From Chryseobacterium flavum (GTDB lineage Bacteria > Bacteroidota > Bacteroidia > Flavobacteriales > Weeksellaceae), in assembly GCF_003385595.1 (NCBI RefSeq), contig NZ_QNUE01000014.1:44691-108690 (forward strand): DNA of 64,000 bases, written 5' to 3'. This document shows positions 16,290 through 25,171 of the stretch, one piece after another (the stretch's first letter is position 1; every line of letters starts with the position of its first letter). Under the pieces are notes generated by a model. It saw only the letters and a list, made by a program, of their open reading frames with translations. It was not told where the DNA came from and did no database searches. Both the position numbers and the translations under genes were made by a program.

Positions 16290-17375
16290 TTAAACATCAT
16301 AATTAAGCATCACCACATTGGTTGTGGGGTGACATTGGCAGGTAAGAACATAGCCTCTGGCTACCTCTTCTTCGGTAAGCGCGTAGTTTTTCTCCATGAA
16401 AACCTCTCCTTCCAAAACTTGCGCTTTACACGTACAACACACTCCTCCTTTACATGCAAAAGGCACAGGAAGATTGTCTTTCAATGCTTTATCTAAGATA
16501 CTCTCTTTTTTGGAATTAAGGTGGAAAGAATATTCATCATCATCAATGATTACCGTTACCATACTTTCAATATTGGCAATTGCCTTGAATTCATCGCTCA
16601 TTTCCTCTGTATTTTCTTCATCCGGAGCGGTGAAATATTCAAATAATACCTGAATAGCAGGTACTTTTTTATCTTTTTTCAGATAATCTGCAATTCCTTT
16701 AATCATTTCTGAAGGTCCACAGATAAAATAAGTAGCTTCTCTTACATCAATATCTGTATACCTTTCAAATAACTGCTCCAGTTTTTCAGCAGAAATTCTT
16801 CCTTCGAAAACAGGATCCTCATGCTTTTCACGGCTTACCAGATAAACCACTTTAAGCCTTCCGTTGAATTGCTCTACCAGCTTATCAATTTCAGCTTTTC
16901 TTAAAACGTGATTCATACTTCTATTACTGTAGAACAGATAGGCATTACTCTTAGGTTCCTGATAAAGACTTTCTTTAATATTGGACAAAACAGGAGTAAT
17001 TCCGCTTCCGGCTGCCAGTCCAACATATGTTTTCACATTTGTCGGATGATAAGAAGTGTTAAATCCCCCCATCGGAGGCATTACTTCCAATATTTCATCC
17101 ATATGAAGATGCTCGTTGAAATATCCTGATACTTTTCCGTTTTCCAATAATTTCACCAATACTTCCAGTGTATTGCTTTTTTCACTCGGAGCATTACAGA
17201 TAGAGTAAGAACGCCTTTCCTCATTCCCATTGATCATCATTCGGAAATTCAGATATTGTCCCTGCTTGAATCTGAACTTATCTTTCAGCTCTTCAGGAAT
17301 TTCCACCGCTACATTCACTGCATCGGGTGTGTCTTTCTGAACCTTAACCGTTTTAAGTTTATAAAATGAATTCAT
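16290..17375 (-). CDS. paaE: PaaE, reductase component of phenylacetyl-CoA epoxidase
   Basis: A 361-residue ferredoxin-NADP reductase-like protein. N-terminal FAD domain (RRSYSICNAPSE) and NAD(P)-binding domain (GLAAGSGITPVLSNIKESL, ATYFICGPSEMI), then a C-terminal plant-type [2Fe-2S] ferredoxin domain with C308, C313, C316 and C346 (C-x4-C-x2-C-x29-C). It passes electrons from NADPH to the PaaA diiron centre. It is upstream of paaA and downstream of paaK. The 130-nt gap to paaK shows no clear signal. Confidence 0.94.
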   Translation of the reverse strand: MNSFYKLKTVKVQKDTPDAVNVAVEIPEELKDKFRFKQGQYLNFRMMINGNEERRSYSICNAPSEKSNTLEVLVKLLENGKVSGYFNEHLHMDEILEVMPPMGGFNTSYHPTNVKTYVGLAAGSGITPVLSNIKESLYQEPKSNAYLFYSNRSMNHVLRKAEIDKLVEQFNGRLKVVYLVSREKHEDPVFEGRISAEKLEQLFERYTDIDVREATYFICGPSEMIKGIADYLKKDKKVPAIQVLFEYFTAPDEENTEEMSDEFKAIANIESMVTVIIDDDEYSFHLNSKKESILDKALKDNLPVPFACKGGVCCTCKAQVLEGEVFMEKNYALTEEEVARGYVLTCQCHPTTNVVMLNYDV

Positions 17376-17505
17376 TATTTTTTTAAGTATTCTTTTTTCA
17401 AATTGAGCTATTTCATGAAACAGCCGATATGTCTATTTTTAGATTCCTTTCTCATACTGTTCATTCAATATTTTTACAGAATCGCTACCGGCTATCCTGC
17501 ATTCT

Positions 17506-18822
17506 TTATTTCTTCAGAATCCTGTTAATTTTCCCACCTTCACATTTCGGCAAGCTATCCTGAGCATGAACCTTTACTTTTGTGGTGATTCCTACCCGTT
17601 TTTTTATTTCGTTTTCTATGTTTTTTCCGAAGTTCCCGACAAAATTAAAATAATCATCGGTATTGGCTTCTATTTTTTGCGATCTCACCAGATCATCGTC
17701 TATTTCAACATCAATATCCAAAGCAATGCACATATGCTCCTTCTCCACAGGTGTCAAATAGTAATTAGGAACAACTCCCTTTACATAGGAGAAGGCATCT
17801 TCAATCTGACTTGGATAAACATTTACTCCTCTTACAATCAACATATCGTCTGCCCTGCCAACAATGGGCTTCATTTTCACCATTGTTCTTTTGGCATTTT
17901 CATCATAGTAAAGACTTGTAATATCATTTGTCCAGTATCGTAAAAGCGGCATTGCTTTTTTCGTTAAAGTAGTGATCACGAGCACACCTTCTTCTCCGAA
18001 AGGAACCGGCTGTTTAGTAACCGGATCTAAAATCTCAGGATAAAAATGATCCTCCCAGATATAAGCTCCGCCTTTCTCTTCGAAATCCTCCATGGAAACA
18101 CCAGGACCTATAATTTCGCTCAATCCGTAGATATTAGTTGCGTGAACTCCCAATCTTTCTTCTATATGCCCCCTGATGATTTCTGTCCAGGGTTCTGAGC
18201 CTAAAACAGCATATTTAAGACTAATTTCATCTGCTGATATTCCTCTCTTTGCAAATTCATCTGCAATCGTTAAAGCGTATGATGGAGAACAGCAGATCAC
18301 TTCCGGTTTAAAATCTACAATCAGATCCACCTGTCTTGCTGTCATTCCTCCTGAAATAGGCAAAACACTCATCCCAAGCATTTCTGCTCCGTAGTGAAGA
18401 CCTAATCCTCCTGTGAAAATTCCATATCCGTAGGCATTGTGTAACTGCATTCCTGGTTTGGCCCCTGCAGCTTGTAAAGATCTTGCCACAACCTCACTGA
18501 AAAGGTCAACATCTTCTTTTGTATATCCTACTACTGTTGGCTTTCCTGTAGTTCCGCTTGAGCAGTGGATACGCTGAAGCTCACTTTTAGGGACAGTAAA
18601 CAATCCGAACGGATAATTATCTCTTAAATCCTGCTTGTAAGTAATAGGAAGTTTCGTAATATCTTCAATCGACCTTATATTTTGTGGAGATATTTGCAAT
18701 TCATCAAATTTCTTTCTATAAAATTCCGACTTCTCTCCCAAATAGCTGATCAGGCTGATCAACCGGTCGGATTGAAGCTGTCTCAACTGATCCAGCTCCA
18801 GATATTCAACTGAAAAATCCAT
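17506..18822 (-). CDS. paaK: PaaK phenylacetate-CoA ligase
   Basis: Start at MDFSVEYLEL gives 438 residues, the usual PaaK length; the earlier in-frame ATG adds only five residues and lies in the operator-like palindrome. The ATP-binding P-loop is IHCSSGTTGKPTVVGYTKED (88-95 core), followed by IYGLSEIIGPGV and RYWTNDIT. It activates phenylacetate to phenylacetyl-CoA, the committed first step. It is the first gene of the paa cluster, directly downstream of the TetR-family regulator gene on the same strand. Confidence 0.94.
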   Translation of the reverse strand: MDFSVEYLELDQLRQLQSDRLISLISYLGEKSEFYRKKFDELQISPQNIRSIEDITKLPITYKQDLRDNYPFGLFTVPKSELQRIHCSSGTTGKPTVVGYTKEDVDLFSEVVARSLQAAGAKPGMQLHNAYGYGIFTGGLGLHYGAEMLGMSVLPISGGMTARQVDLIVDFKPEVICCSPSYALTIADEFAKRGISADEISLKYAVLGSEPWTEIIRGHIEERLGVHATNIYGLSEIIGPGVSMEDFEEKGGAYIWEDHFYPEILDPVTKQPVPFGEEGVLVITTLTKKAMPLLRYWTNDITSLYYDENAKRTMVKMKPIVGRADDMLIVRGVNVYPSQIEDAFSYVKGVVPNYYLTPVEKEHMCIALDIDVEIDDDLVRSQKIEANTDDYFNFVGNFGKNIENEIKKRVGITTKVKVHAQDSLPKCEGGKINRILKK

Positions 18823-18830
18823 AAAACTAA

Positions 18831-18844
18831 CTAACATTTGTTAG
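18831..18844. promoter_or_regulatory. Operator-like palindrome upstream of paaK
   Basis: CTAACATTTGTTAG is a 5-bp-arm palindrome 8 nt before the paaK start. Its spacing and outer bases (CnAAC....GTTnG) match the shape I recall for the Thermus PaaR site CNAACGNNCGTTNG, with A/T at the inner positions. A likely binding site for the adjacent TetR protein; inference. Confidence 0.45.
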
Positions 18845-18883
18845 GTGTAAATTTAAAAAGATTTCGGAAGCTGGCAAAATTTT

Positions 18884-18899
18884 TATGACTTTTGTCATA
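18884..18899. promoter_or_regulatory. Second inverted repeat in the paaK leader
   Basis: TATGACTTTTGTCATA, a 6-bp-arm inverted repeat with a TTTT loop, 62 nt before paaK. It could be a second operator or simply an upstream palindrome. Confidence 0.35.
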
Positions 18900-18959
18900 T
18901 TTTGAATGATTCTAAATAAGAAAGATTTTTTTCTTCGGCAGAAAGGACAAGAGGAATGC

Positions 18960-19538
18960 TTATTTTTTTTGATTCCCCAGCAAACCAAAAAGAATTTTAT
19001 CTCTTATTTCATTAGTAATTTCGTCCGTTGAATCACTGTCTCTTTTGAACCAGAAATAAGAATTATTTAAAGTATGGAGGATAAATCTGGTGGTAAATGA
19101 TGGTGATTTCAGCTCCCAGTTTTCAGCTTTATAGATCTCGGAAATCAGTTCTTCAACCTCTTGCTGATAGTTTTTTCTTAATTCTACAAATTCAGAAAGC
19201 CTTTCTTCAAGGTGTTTCCATTCATTGGAATAGATATGGGTAACATCACGGTTTTTAAGAACAACGGAAAGGTGCTTGTCCAGCAGCAAATTCAGTTTTT
19301 CCCTTGGGGCTATATCAGTATTTTTTACTTCCTGAAGCTCATCGAAAAACTCCTGGGCAATGCCAAAACAAATCCATTCCAAAATTTCTTCCTTTGAACG
19401 GATATGTGCATACAATGATGCTGCTTTGATATTGAGTTTCGTAGCCAGGTCCCTTACCGAGCTTCCCATATATCCTTTTTCTTTGAAAAGCTCTACTGCT
19501 ACGTCTAGTATTTTTCTTTGTTTTTCTTTTAGTTCCAT
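18960..19538 (-). CDS. TetR/AcrR family transcriptional regulator (likely paa regulator)
   Basis: 192 residues. The N-terminal helix-turn-helix is typical: ILDVAVELFKEKGYMGSSVR then LATKLNIKAASLYAHIRSKE (about residues 10-50). The ligand domain has no diagnostic motif. Its position immediately upstream of paaK, on the same strand, and the palindromes between them suggest it is the PaaR-type repressor released by phenylacetyl-CoA; the effector is inferred from other PaaR regulators, not seen here. A candidate -7 box lies at 19550-19557. Confidence 0.85.
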   Translation of the reverse strand: MELKEKQRKILDVAVELFKEKGYMGSSVRDLATKLNIKAASLYAHIRSKEEILEWICFGIAQEFFDELQEVKNTDIAPREKLNLLLDKHLSVVLKNRDVTHIYSNEWKHLEERLSEFVELRKNYQQEVEELISEIYKAENWELKSPSFTTRFILHTLNNSYFWFKRDSDSTDEITNEIRDKILFGLLGNQKK

Positions 19539-19549
19539 CTGGTAAAATG

Positions 19550-19557
19550 CAAAAGTA
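19550..19557 (-). promoter_or_regulatory. Possible -7 box for the TetR regulator
   Basis: TACTTTTG on the minus strand fits TAnnTTTG, 11 nt before the start codon, which would leave a very short leader. No TTG -33 box is seen. Confidence 0.35.
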
Positions 19558-19701
19558 ATTATTCTTAATTAAACTGCTTATTTTTTGACCGTAAAAAGAA
19601 TAAGTCCCTCACAGCAATGTTCAGTTTCATCACTTACTGCTTTACTGCTTTAAGTGCGTATGACTATTTGTTCATAAATTATAAAGAGATAATTGTGAAA
19701 T

Positions 19702-19757
19702 CGGAAATTTTGTCAAGTTAAATTTCCGTTAAAAATGCATAATCCGGAAATTTTGTC
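19702..19757 (+). promoter_or_regulatory. 9-N9-9 palindrome plus direct repeat upstream of clpB
   Basis: CGGAAATTT (19702-19710), a 9-nt spacer, and AAATTTCCG (19720-19728) form a perfect inverted repeat. CGGAAATTTTGTC recurs as a direct copy at 19745-19757, 43 nt after its first copy at 19702. The geometry equals that of CIRCE (9-N9-9) but the sequence differs, so HrcA is not implied. It probably marks an operator or activator site for clpB. Confidence 0.5.
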
Positions 19758-19918
19758 TATATTTTTTGTAAATTTAATAATTGAACAGTTTTTGTGATAC
19801 AGTCATCGACTAAATGATTAAATAATTGATGGACATTAAGAAACTAAGCCTCAAAATTTGGTTTCTTGGTGTTTTTTAAAACTAAAATTTAAACCAATCC
19901 AATATAAATATATAGAAT

Positions 19919-22510
19919 ATGAACTTAAACCAATATACTGTAAAATCACAGGAAGCTATCCAGGCAGCACAACAAGTTGCAATGGAATTCGGCAACCAAA
20001 GTATTGAACCTCAACATCTCCTTGAAGGAATCTTTCAGGTAGATGAAAATATTTCGCCTTTCTTATTGAAAAAGTCTGAAGCAGATGCGGCATTAGTAAG
20101 AGAGCGCAACCGTGAAAATTTAGAAAAGCTACCTAAAGTACAGGGAGGAAACATTTATCTTTCACAATCAGCCAACAAAGTATTGCTGGATGCACCCAAC
20201 ATTGCCAAGAAAATGGGTGACGAATATGTAACCATTGAACATTTATGGCTGTCTCTTTTGGAAACCACTTCTGAAGTATCCAAAATGCTGAAAGATATGG
20301 GCGTAACCAAAAACCTGCTGGAAGGTGCCATTAAAGAATTAAGAAAAGGAAGCAAAGCAACTTCTGCAAGTTCAGAAGAAACATATCAATCCTTAAATAA
20401 ATATGCTAAAAATTTCAATGAGTTAGCAGCAGAAGGTAAACTGGATCCTGTAATCGGACGTGATGAAGAAATCAGAAGAGTTTTACAGATCCTTTCCAGA
20501 AGAACCAAAAACAACCCAATCCTTATTGGAGAACCAGGTGTAGGTAAAACAGCGATTGCAGAAGGAATTGCCCACAGAATTATCAGCGGTGACGTACCTG
20601 AAAACCTTATGGATAAAACATTATATTCATTGGATATGGGAGCTTTGATCGCCGGAGCAAAATATAAAGGTGAATTTGAAGAGCGTTTAAAATCAGTTGT
20701 CAATGAGGTGATCAAATCGGATGGCCAGATTATTCTTTTCATCGATGAGATTCACACGTTAGTAGGAGCCGGGGGCGGTGAAGGTGCAATGGATGCAGCC
20801 AACATCTTAAAGCCTGCTTTGGCGAGAGGAGAATTAAGAGCAATTGGCGCTACTACCCTCAACGAATATCAAAAATATTTTGAAAAAGACAAAGCCCTGG
20901 AAAGACGTTTCCAGAAAGTAATGGTGGAAGAACCGGATACTGAATCTGCCATTTCTATCCTTCGTGGTATTAAAGATAAATATGAGGCTCACCACAAAGT
21001 AAGAATTAAAGATGAAGCAATTATTGCTGCTGTGGAAATGTCTCAAAGATATATTTCAGACCGTTTTTTACCGGATAAAGCCATCGATCTTATTGATGAG
21101 GCTTCTGCAAAACTGAGAATGGAAATCAATTCCAAACCGGAAGAGCTTGATGTGCTGGACAGAAAATTAATGCAGATGGAAATTGAATTGGCTGCTATTT
21201 CAAGAGAAGGTAACCAAACAAAAATTGATCACCTCAAAGAAGACATTGCCAAAATATCCGAACAGAGAAACGAGATCAACGCCAAATGGCTGAAAGAAAA
21301 ACAGAAAAGTGAAGATCTTACCCAGATCAAAAAAGATATTGAGTCTCTGAAATTAGAAGCAGAAAGGGCTTCCAGAGCGGGAGACTATGCCAAAGTAGCG
21401 GAGATCCAATACGGAAAACTTCGTGAAAAAGAAGAAGAGTTCAGCAAAGTTGAACTTGAAATGCAGAATCATCAGAATGAGCTTATCAAAGAAGAGGTTA
21501 CTGCTGAAAACATCTCTGAAGTTATTGCTAAATGGACAGGTATTCCTGTAACCAAATTATTACAATCTGAAAGAGATAAATTATTAAATCTGGAAACGGA
21601 ACTGCATCACAGGGTAGTAGGACAGGATGAAGCCATTCAGGCTGTTGCGGATGCCATAAGAAGAAACAGAGCCGGATTAAGCGATGAGAAAAAACCTATC
21701 GGATCTTTCTTATTCCTGGGAACAACCGGCGTTGGTAAAACAGAGCTGGCAAAAGCACTTGCGGAATTCTTATTCGATGATGAAAACAATATGACCAGAA
21801 TTGATATGAGTGAATATCAGGAACGTCACAGTGTTTCCAGACTGGTAGGAGCACCTCCGGGATATGTAGGATATGATGAAGGCGGGCAATTAACTGAAGC
21901 AGTAAGGAGAAGACCTTATTCAGTGGTACTTTTAGATGAAATTGAAAAAGCACATCCGGATGTTTTCAACACCCTTTTACAGGTTTTAGATGATGGACGT
22001 TTAACAGATAATAAAGGCCGTGTGGTAAATTTCAAAAATTCAATTATCATCATGACCTCAAACCTGGGTTCCCATTTAATTCAGGAAAACTTTGAAAATA
22101 TTACAGAGGAAAACCAGGATGAAATTGTGGATAAAACCAAAGAAGATGTTTTCGACTTATTAAAACAAACCTTACGTCCGGAATTCCTGAACAGAATTGA
22201 TGAGATTGTATTGTTCCAACCACTAAGAAAAAAAGAAATCGGAAAAATCGTTCAATATCAGCTGAGAGGATTTAACGATATGTTATCAAAAAGAAACATT
22301 ATCATGACCTTTACCCAGGATGCTGTTGATTATCTTATGAATAAAGGATATGATCCCGTTTTTGGAGCAAGACCTTTAAAGAGAGTAATACAACAGGAAG
22401 TATTAAATAAATTATCCAAAGAAATCCTTGCCGGCAATGTAAACGACGGAGACCGGATCACTTTAGATTATTTTGAGGAGACTGGTCTGGTTTTCAGACC
22501 TACTGAATAA
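19919..22510 (+). CDS. clpB: ClpB ATP-dependent disaggregase
   Basis: 863 residues, normal ClpB length. Clp_N domain (1-145; [23 protein letters not shown]); first AAA+ module with Walker [14 protein letters not shown] at 204-211 and [16 protein letters not shown]; the middle coiled-coil segment (about 400-525, rich in E/K heptads); second AAA+ module with [14 protein letters not shown] near 600 and [14 protein letters not shown]; and the C-terminal domain with FNDMLSKRN. It solubilises stress-aggregated proteins with DnaK. The palindrome upstream suggests heat- or stress-responsive control. Confidence 0.97.
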   Translation: MNLNQYTVKSQEAIQAAQQVAMEFGNQSIEPQHLLEGIFQVDENISPFLLKKSEADAALVRERNRENLEKLPKVQGGNIYLSQSANKVLLDAPNIAKKMGDEYVTIEHLWLSLLETTSEVSKMLKDMGVTKNLLEGAIKELRKGSKATSASSEETYQSLNKYAKNFNELAAEGKLDPVIGRDEEIRRVLQILSRRTKNNPILIGEPGVGKTAIAEGIAHRIISGDVPENLMDKTLYSLDMGALIAGAKYKGEFEERLKSVVNEVIKSDGQIILFIDEIHTLVGAGGGEGAMDAANILKPALARGELRAIGATTLNEYQKYFEKDKALERRFQKVMVEEPDTESAISILRGIKDKYEAHHKVRIKDEAIIAAVEMSQRYISDRFLPDKAIDLIDEASAKLRMEINSKPEELDVLDRKLMQMEIELAAISREGNQTKIDHLKEDIAKISEQRNEINAKWLKEKQKSEDLTQIKKDIESLKLEAERASRAGDYAKVAEIQYGKLREKEEEFSKVELEMQNHQNELIKEEVTAENISEVIAKWTGIPVTKLLQSERDKLLNLETELHHRVVGQDEAIQAVADAIRRNRAGLSDEKKPIGSFLFLGTTGVGKTELAKALAEFLFDDENNMTRIDMSEYQERHSVSRLVGAPPGYVGYDEGGQLTEAVRRRPYSVVLLDEIEKAHPDVFNTLLQVLDDGRLTDNKGRVVNFKNSIIIMTSNLGSHLIQENFENITEENQDEIVDKTKEDVFDLLKQTLRPEFLNRIDEIVLFQPLRKKEIGKIVQYQLRGFNDMLSKRNIIMTFTQDAVDYLMNKGYDPVFGARPLKRVIQQEVLNKLSKEILAGNVNDGDRITLDYFEETGLVFRPTE

Positions 22511-22548
22511 CAAGTAGTTTTTTTCATATACATTATATTTTTGTAGAT

Positions 22549-22580
22549 AAGTGCTGTAGAAAACCTGCAGCACTTATTTT
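22549..22580 (+). terminator. clpB terminator
   Basis: AAGTGCTGTAG and CTGCAGCACTT form an 11-pair stem with one G-U pair and loop AAAAC, followed by ATTTTAT. It lies 38 nt past the clpB stop. Confidence 0.75.
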
Positions 22581-22709
22581 ATGAATACCTCTGAAACAAA
22601 AAAAACCGTGTAATAACAACACAAATAAAATCCAAATAAAAAACAACGATTATTTACATTTAACATAAAAAAATATTTAAATTATTAAACATATCTTATT
22701 AAAATTTAC

Positions 22710-22743
22710 CATATATTCGTTTTCTTAAAAAAACGAATATATG
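22710..22743 (+). promoter_or_regulatory. Perfect 14-bp hairpin enclosing the start codon of the first M43 gene
   Basis: CATATATTCGTTTT (22710-22723), loop CTTAAA, then AAAACGAATATATG (22730-22743), whose last three bases are the ATG of the M43 gene. In the mRNA the start codon would be the last base pairs of the stem. Such a structure could control translation (thermometer-like) or be a protein-binding palindrome. Confidence 0.6.
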
Positions 22744-23745
22744 AAAAAAATCTTTTTTGGAGCCTTAATTGCGCTCTTAGTTTCATGTAATAATAATGAA
22801 ACCGAAAACATTACTCCGGAAAACACAAATGTGGAACAAGCAAACATCACTGCTGGTAAAGAAGCATTCTGCGGTTCTGATATTCTCCGGAAAAAGCACC
22901 TTGCAGAGGATCCTGCTGCAATGCAAAGAATGCTTCAGATAGAAAGCCAGACCGCCAACTATATTGAACAGAAAAAGATGGGTAAAATTTTACCTGACGG
23001 AAGTATAGAAATACCAGTGATCTTCAACGTACTTTATACAAAAGCCGCTAACAATGTATCTGATGCCAGAATAAATTCGCAAATTGATGTACTTAATAAA
23101 GCTTTTGCATCTACTCACGCTGACATTTCAAATATTCCGGCAGAATTCCAGCCGGTTAATGCAGGAGATACCAAAATAAAATTCAGATTGGCTGGTATCA
23201 ACAGAAAATCAACAAAAACCTCCAGATGGGCACCGGATGATAAAATGAAAAAAGCATCCACAGGAGGAATGGACTCTACAGATCCAACAAAATATCTGAA
23301 TATCTGGGTAGTGGATTATATGCCGTACCAGTCAGGATATGTCCTGGGTTACGCCACCTTCCCGGAAGATGCAGGACTCTGGAATGACGGAGTAGTTATG
23401 ATGGATGATTATGTAGGAGAAGGAGGTCCTGATCCAACTCACAATCAAGGAAGAGTTACAGTACACGAAGTAGGCCACTACCTAAACCTAAGACATATCT
23501 GGGGAGATGCTAATTGTGGAAATGACTTCGTGGATGACACTCCTCAACAGATTACAAAACACTCCGGAGTACCAACATATCCAAGATATGAAACCTGCGG
23601 TGGAGTTTCCCGTTCTGTAATGTTTATGAATTATATGGACTATTCAGACGAAACAACCTTATTTATGTTTACACAACAACAAAATAACAGAATGCAGGCT
23701 ACCATTTCAGCAACCGGACCACGGGCCGGTTTAAGGGTTCTGTAA
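22741..23745 (+). CDS. M43 (pappalysin-like) zinc metalloprotease lipoprotein, copy 1
   Basis: 334 residues with a lipoprotein signal ending LVSC16. The catalytic zinc motif is H242EVGHYLNLRH252 (HExxHxxGxxH of M43), and the Met-turn MFMNYMDY is at 294-301. Conserved N-terminal segments include DGSIEIPVIFNVLYTKAAN and AGDTKIKFRLAGI. The paired cysteines near 259 and 286 fit the disulfides of cytophagalysin-type M43 proteases. Probably surface- or periplasm-anchored and acting on proteins outside the cell. Two paralogs lie downstream. Expression may be gated by the hairpin over its start codon. Confidence 0.9.
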   Translation: MKKIFFGALIALLVSCNNNETENITPENTNVEQANITAGKEAFCGSDILRKKHLAEDPAAMQRMLQIESQTANYIEQKKMGKILPDGSIEIPVIFNVLYTKAANNVSDARINSQIDVLNKAFASTHADISNIPAEFQPVNAGDTKIKFRLAGINRKSTKTSRWAPDDKMKKASTGGMDSTDPTKYLNIWVVDYMPYQSGYVLGYATFPEDAGLWNDGVVMMDDYVGEGGPDPTHNQGRVTVHEVGHYLNLRHIWGDANCGNDFVDDTPQQITKHSGVPTYPRYETCGGVSRSVMFMNYMDYSDETTLFMFTQQQNNRMQATISATGPRAGLRVL

Positions 23746-23760
23746 TTGTTTTAAAAAGAA

Positions 23761-23788
23761 AAAGGCTGCCTTAAGGCAGCCTTTTTCT
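23761..23788 (+). terminator. Terminator after M43 copy 1
   Basis: AAAGGCTGCC, loop TTAA, GGCAGCCTTT, then TTCTTTT: a perfect 10-bp stem. Confidence 0.85.
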
Positions 23789-23877
23789 TTTAAATCTAAT
23801 ATTCCTCACAATTCAAACCGTAAAGCAACCCAAATAAAAACATATTCCATAGTTTTATTCTTTATAAAAATAACAAT

Positions 23878-23932
23878 CCGTAAAAACACGGTAATTTTTA
23901 TCGTATAATTCCCCAGGACGTAAGTACATTTG
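23878..23932 (+). promoter_or_regulatory. CCGTAnAAAnACG motif and -7 box before the two-component module
   Basis: CCGTAAAAACACG at 23878-23890 (with flanking CCGT....ACGG symmetry) matches the motif upstream of the collar gene at 690-702. TACATTTG at 23925-23932 fits the flavobacterial -7 consensus; no TTG -33 is obvious, as expected for an activated promoter. Candidate site for the module's own response regulator. Confidence 0.4.
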
Positions 23933-23980
23933 ATATCTTTTTTTTACGAAATTTGCTCTTTAATCATAAACAGCTAAGAC

Positions 23981-24511
23981 ATGAAAAAATCTACAGATGA
24001 ACAGACTCCAAAATCCGGCATAATGTCCAGTGATTTGATCAAAACTCTAATAGAAAATTATCGTCAAAATCATCTGAATGCCATCAACAGCAACCTGAAT
24101 ATTAAAGATGCCCATTCCATCTGGTTTGACCTGCCTAAACTGAAAAGGTTTATCGCCACCATGGAGAACGAAGCACGTAAAGTAAACCCCAATTGCACAG
24201 AGGATGACCTTGGCATCAGATTTTATTATGCAGCTTACCCCAAAACAGAAAGCTGGGAAATTATGAAAACTCATCCGGTCCCGGAAGAATATGCAGAAAA
24301 ACATACATTGGTTTTAATTCCTACAATGAAAAAGGAAAATGAGACAGGAGAAACACTTCATTACGATTTCAATCCGCTATATAATGAGCAAACAATGGCA
24401 TTAGCATTAAATAGCCGAAGTAAAAAACAACAGCCCAAAGATGAAAATTCTATCGGAGAAAATAGCGGACAGCTCATTCCTCCGTCAGATTCTAAAGTGG
24501 AATCATTTTAA
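23981..24511 (+). CDS. Hypothetical soluble protein, first gene of the two-component module
   Basis: 176 residues without signal or membrane segments. The core (about 17-130) contains DLIKTLIENYRQNHLNAI, IWFDLPKLKRFIATMENEAR and LGIRFYYAAYPKTESWEI; the last 45 residues are polar and probably disordered (SRSKKQQPKDENSIGENSGQ). I do not recognise the family. Its stop is 15 nt before the next gene and it follows a strong terminator, so it begins a four-gene operon with the membrane protein, kinase and regulator. A role in the same signalling pathway is inferred from position only. Confidence 0.65.
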   Translation: MKKSTDEQTPKSGIMSSDLIKTLIENYRQNHLNAINSNLNIKDAHSIWFDLPKLKRFIATMENEARKVNPNCTEDDLGIRFYYAAYPKTESWEIMKTHPVPEEYAEKHTLVLIPTMKKENETGETLHYDFNPLYNEQTMALALNSRSKKQQPKDENSIGENSGQLIPPSDSKVESF

Positions 24512-24526
24512 TCATCCCTCAAAAAC

Positions 24527-25171
24527 ATGACCGAATTCCAGGATTTCATAAGCAAAAGCATGCTTTGGGTAGAAGGACTCACAGCAGTTATTGCCATTTT
24601 CTATTATAATCGCGAAAAAAAACAGCAATGGAAATTTTTCGTATTTTATCTGGTTTTCATTTTTCTCTGTGAAGCATTTGGAAGATGGGGAAACTTTATT
24701 TACTTCTCAAAAGCTCAATATTATAATTATTTCGTAATGCCATGCCAGTTTATTTTCTTCTACTGGCTGTATGCAGCAAAATCTTTGCAACAACCAAAAC
24801 TTTTTTATATCCTGTCACTGCTGTATCTACTATCCTTTATTCCCAACGAAATATTTTTTTCCGGAAATAAAATAGTATTTGCTTTCAACTACACTTTCGG
24901 CTGCCTCATTTTAATGCTCCTGGTAGTAATGGAATATTACAAACAAATTAACTCCCACGACATTCTTAATTTTAGTAAAAACAGAATGTTTTACATCAAT
25001 TTAGGCATCACTCTGTTTTATATTGGCACTCTGCCTTTTTTTGCACTTTATTCCCCTCTGAGAAAATATTTGGAGATTTGGAATATTTATTTTGATTACT
25101 TCCTGATATCAGGTATAGTTATGTATATTTTATTCTCAATTTCATTAATATGGGGAAGACAGAACTCTTGA
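24527..25171 (+). CDS. Polytopic membrane protein (about seven TM helices) preceding a histidine kinase
   Basis: 214 residues with about six to seven hydrophobic helices: LWVEGLTAVIAIFYY, FFVFYLVFIFLCEAF, YFVMPCQFIFFYWLY, LFYILSLLYLLSFIP, FAFNYTFGCLILMLLVVMEY, MFYINLGITLFYIGTLPFFA and YFLISGIVMYILFSISLIWG. The topology fits a small sensor or transport-like membrane domain, but no known family is evident. Its last 22 nt overlap the start of the kinase gene, so synthesis of the two is coupled; the kinase lacks a sensory domain, so this protein may supply it. Confidence 0.7.
   Translation: MTEFQDFISKSMLWVEGLTAVIAIFYYNREKKQQWKFFVFYLVFIFLCEAFGRWGNFIYFSKAQYYNYFVMPCQFIFFYWLYAAKSLQQPKLFYILSLLYLLSFIPNEIFFSGNKIVFAFNYTFGCLILMLLVVMEYYKQINSHDILNFSKNRMFYINLGITLFYIGTLPFFALYSPLRKYLEIWNIYFDYFLISGIVMYILFSISLIWGRQNS

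Larger units (their letters stand above)
19539..19918. other. 380-nt divergent intergenic region between the TetR gene and clpB
   Basis: No coding ORF or RNA gene is seen here. It holds the TetR -7 candidate at the left end and the clpB palindrome and direct repeat at 19702-19757. The segment 19758-19918 is AT-rich with no exact TAnnTTTG box, so the clpB promoter could not be fixed. Confidence 0.6.

Noticed and set aside
19702..19728. CIRCE element controlling clpB through HrcA
   Set aside because: Geometry fits, but the CIRCE consensus TTAGCACTC-N9-GAGTGCTAA is not present.
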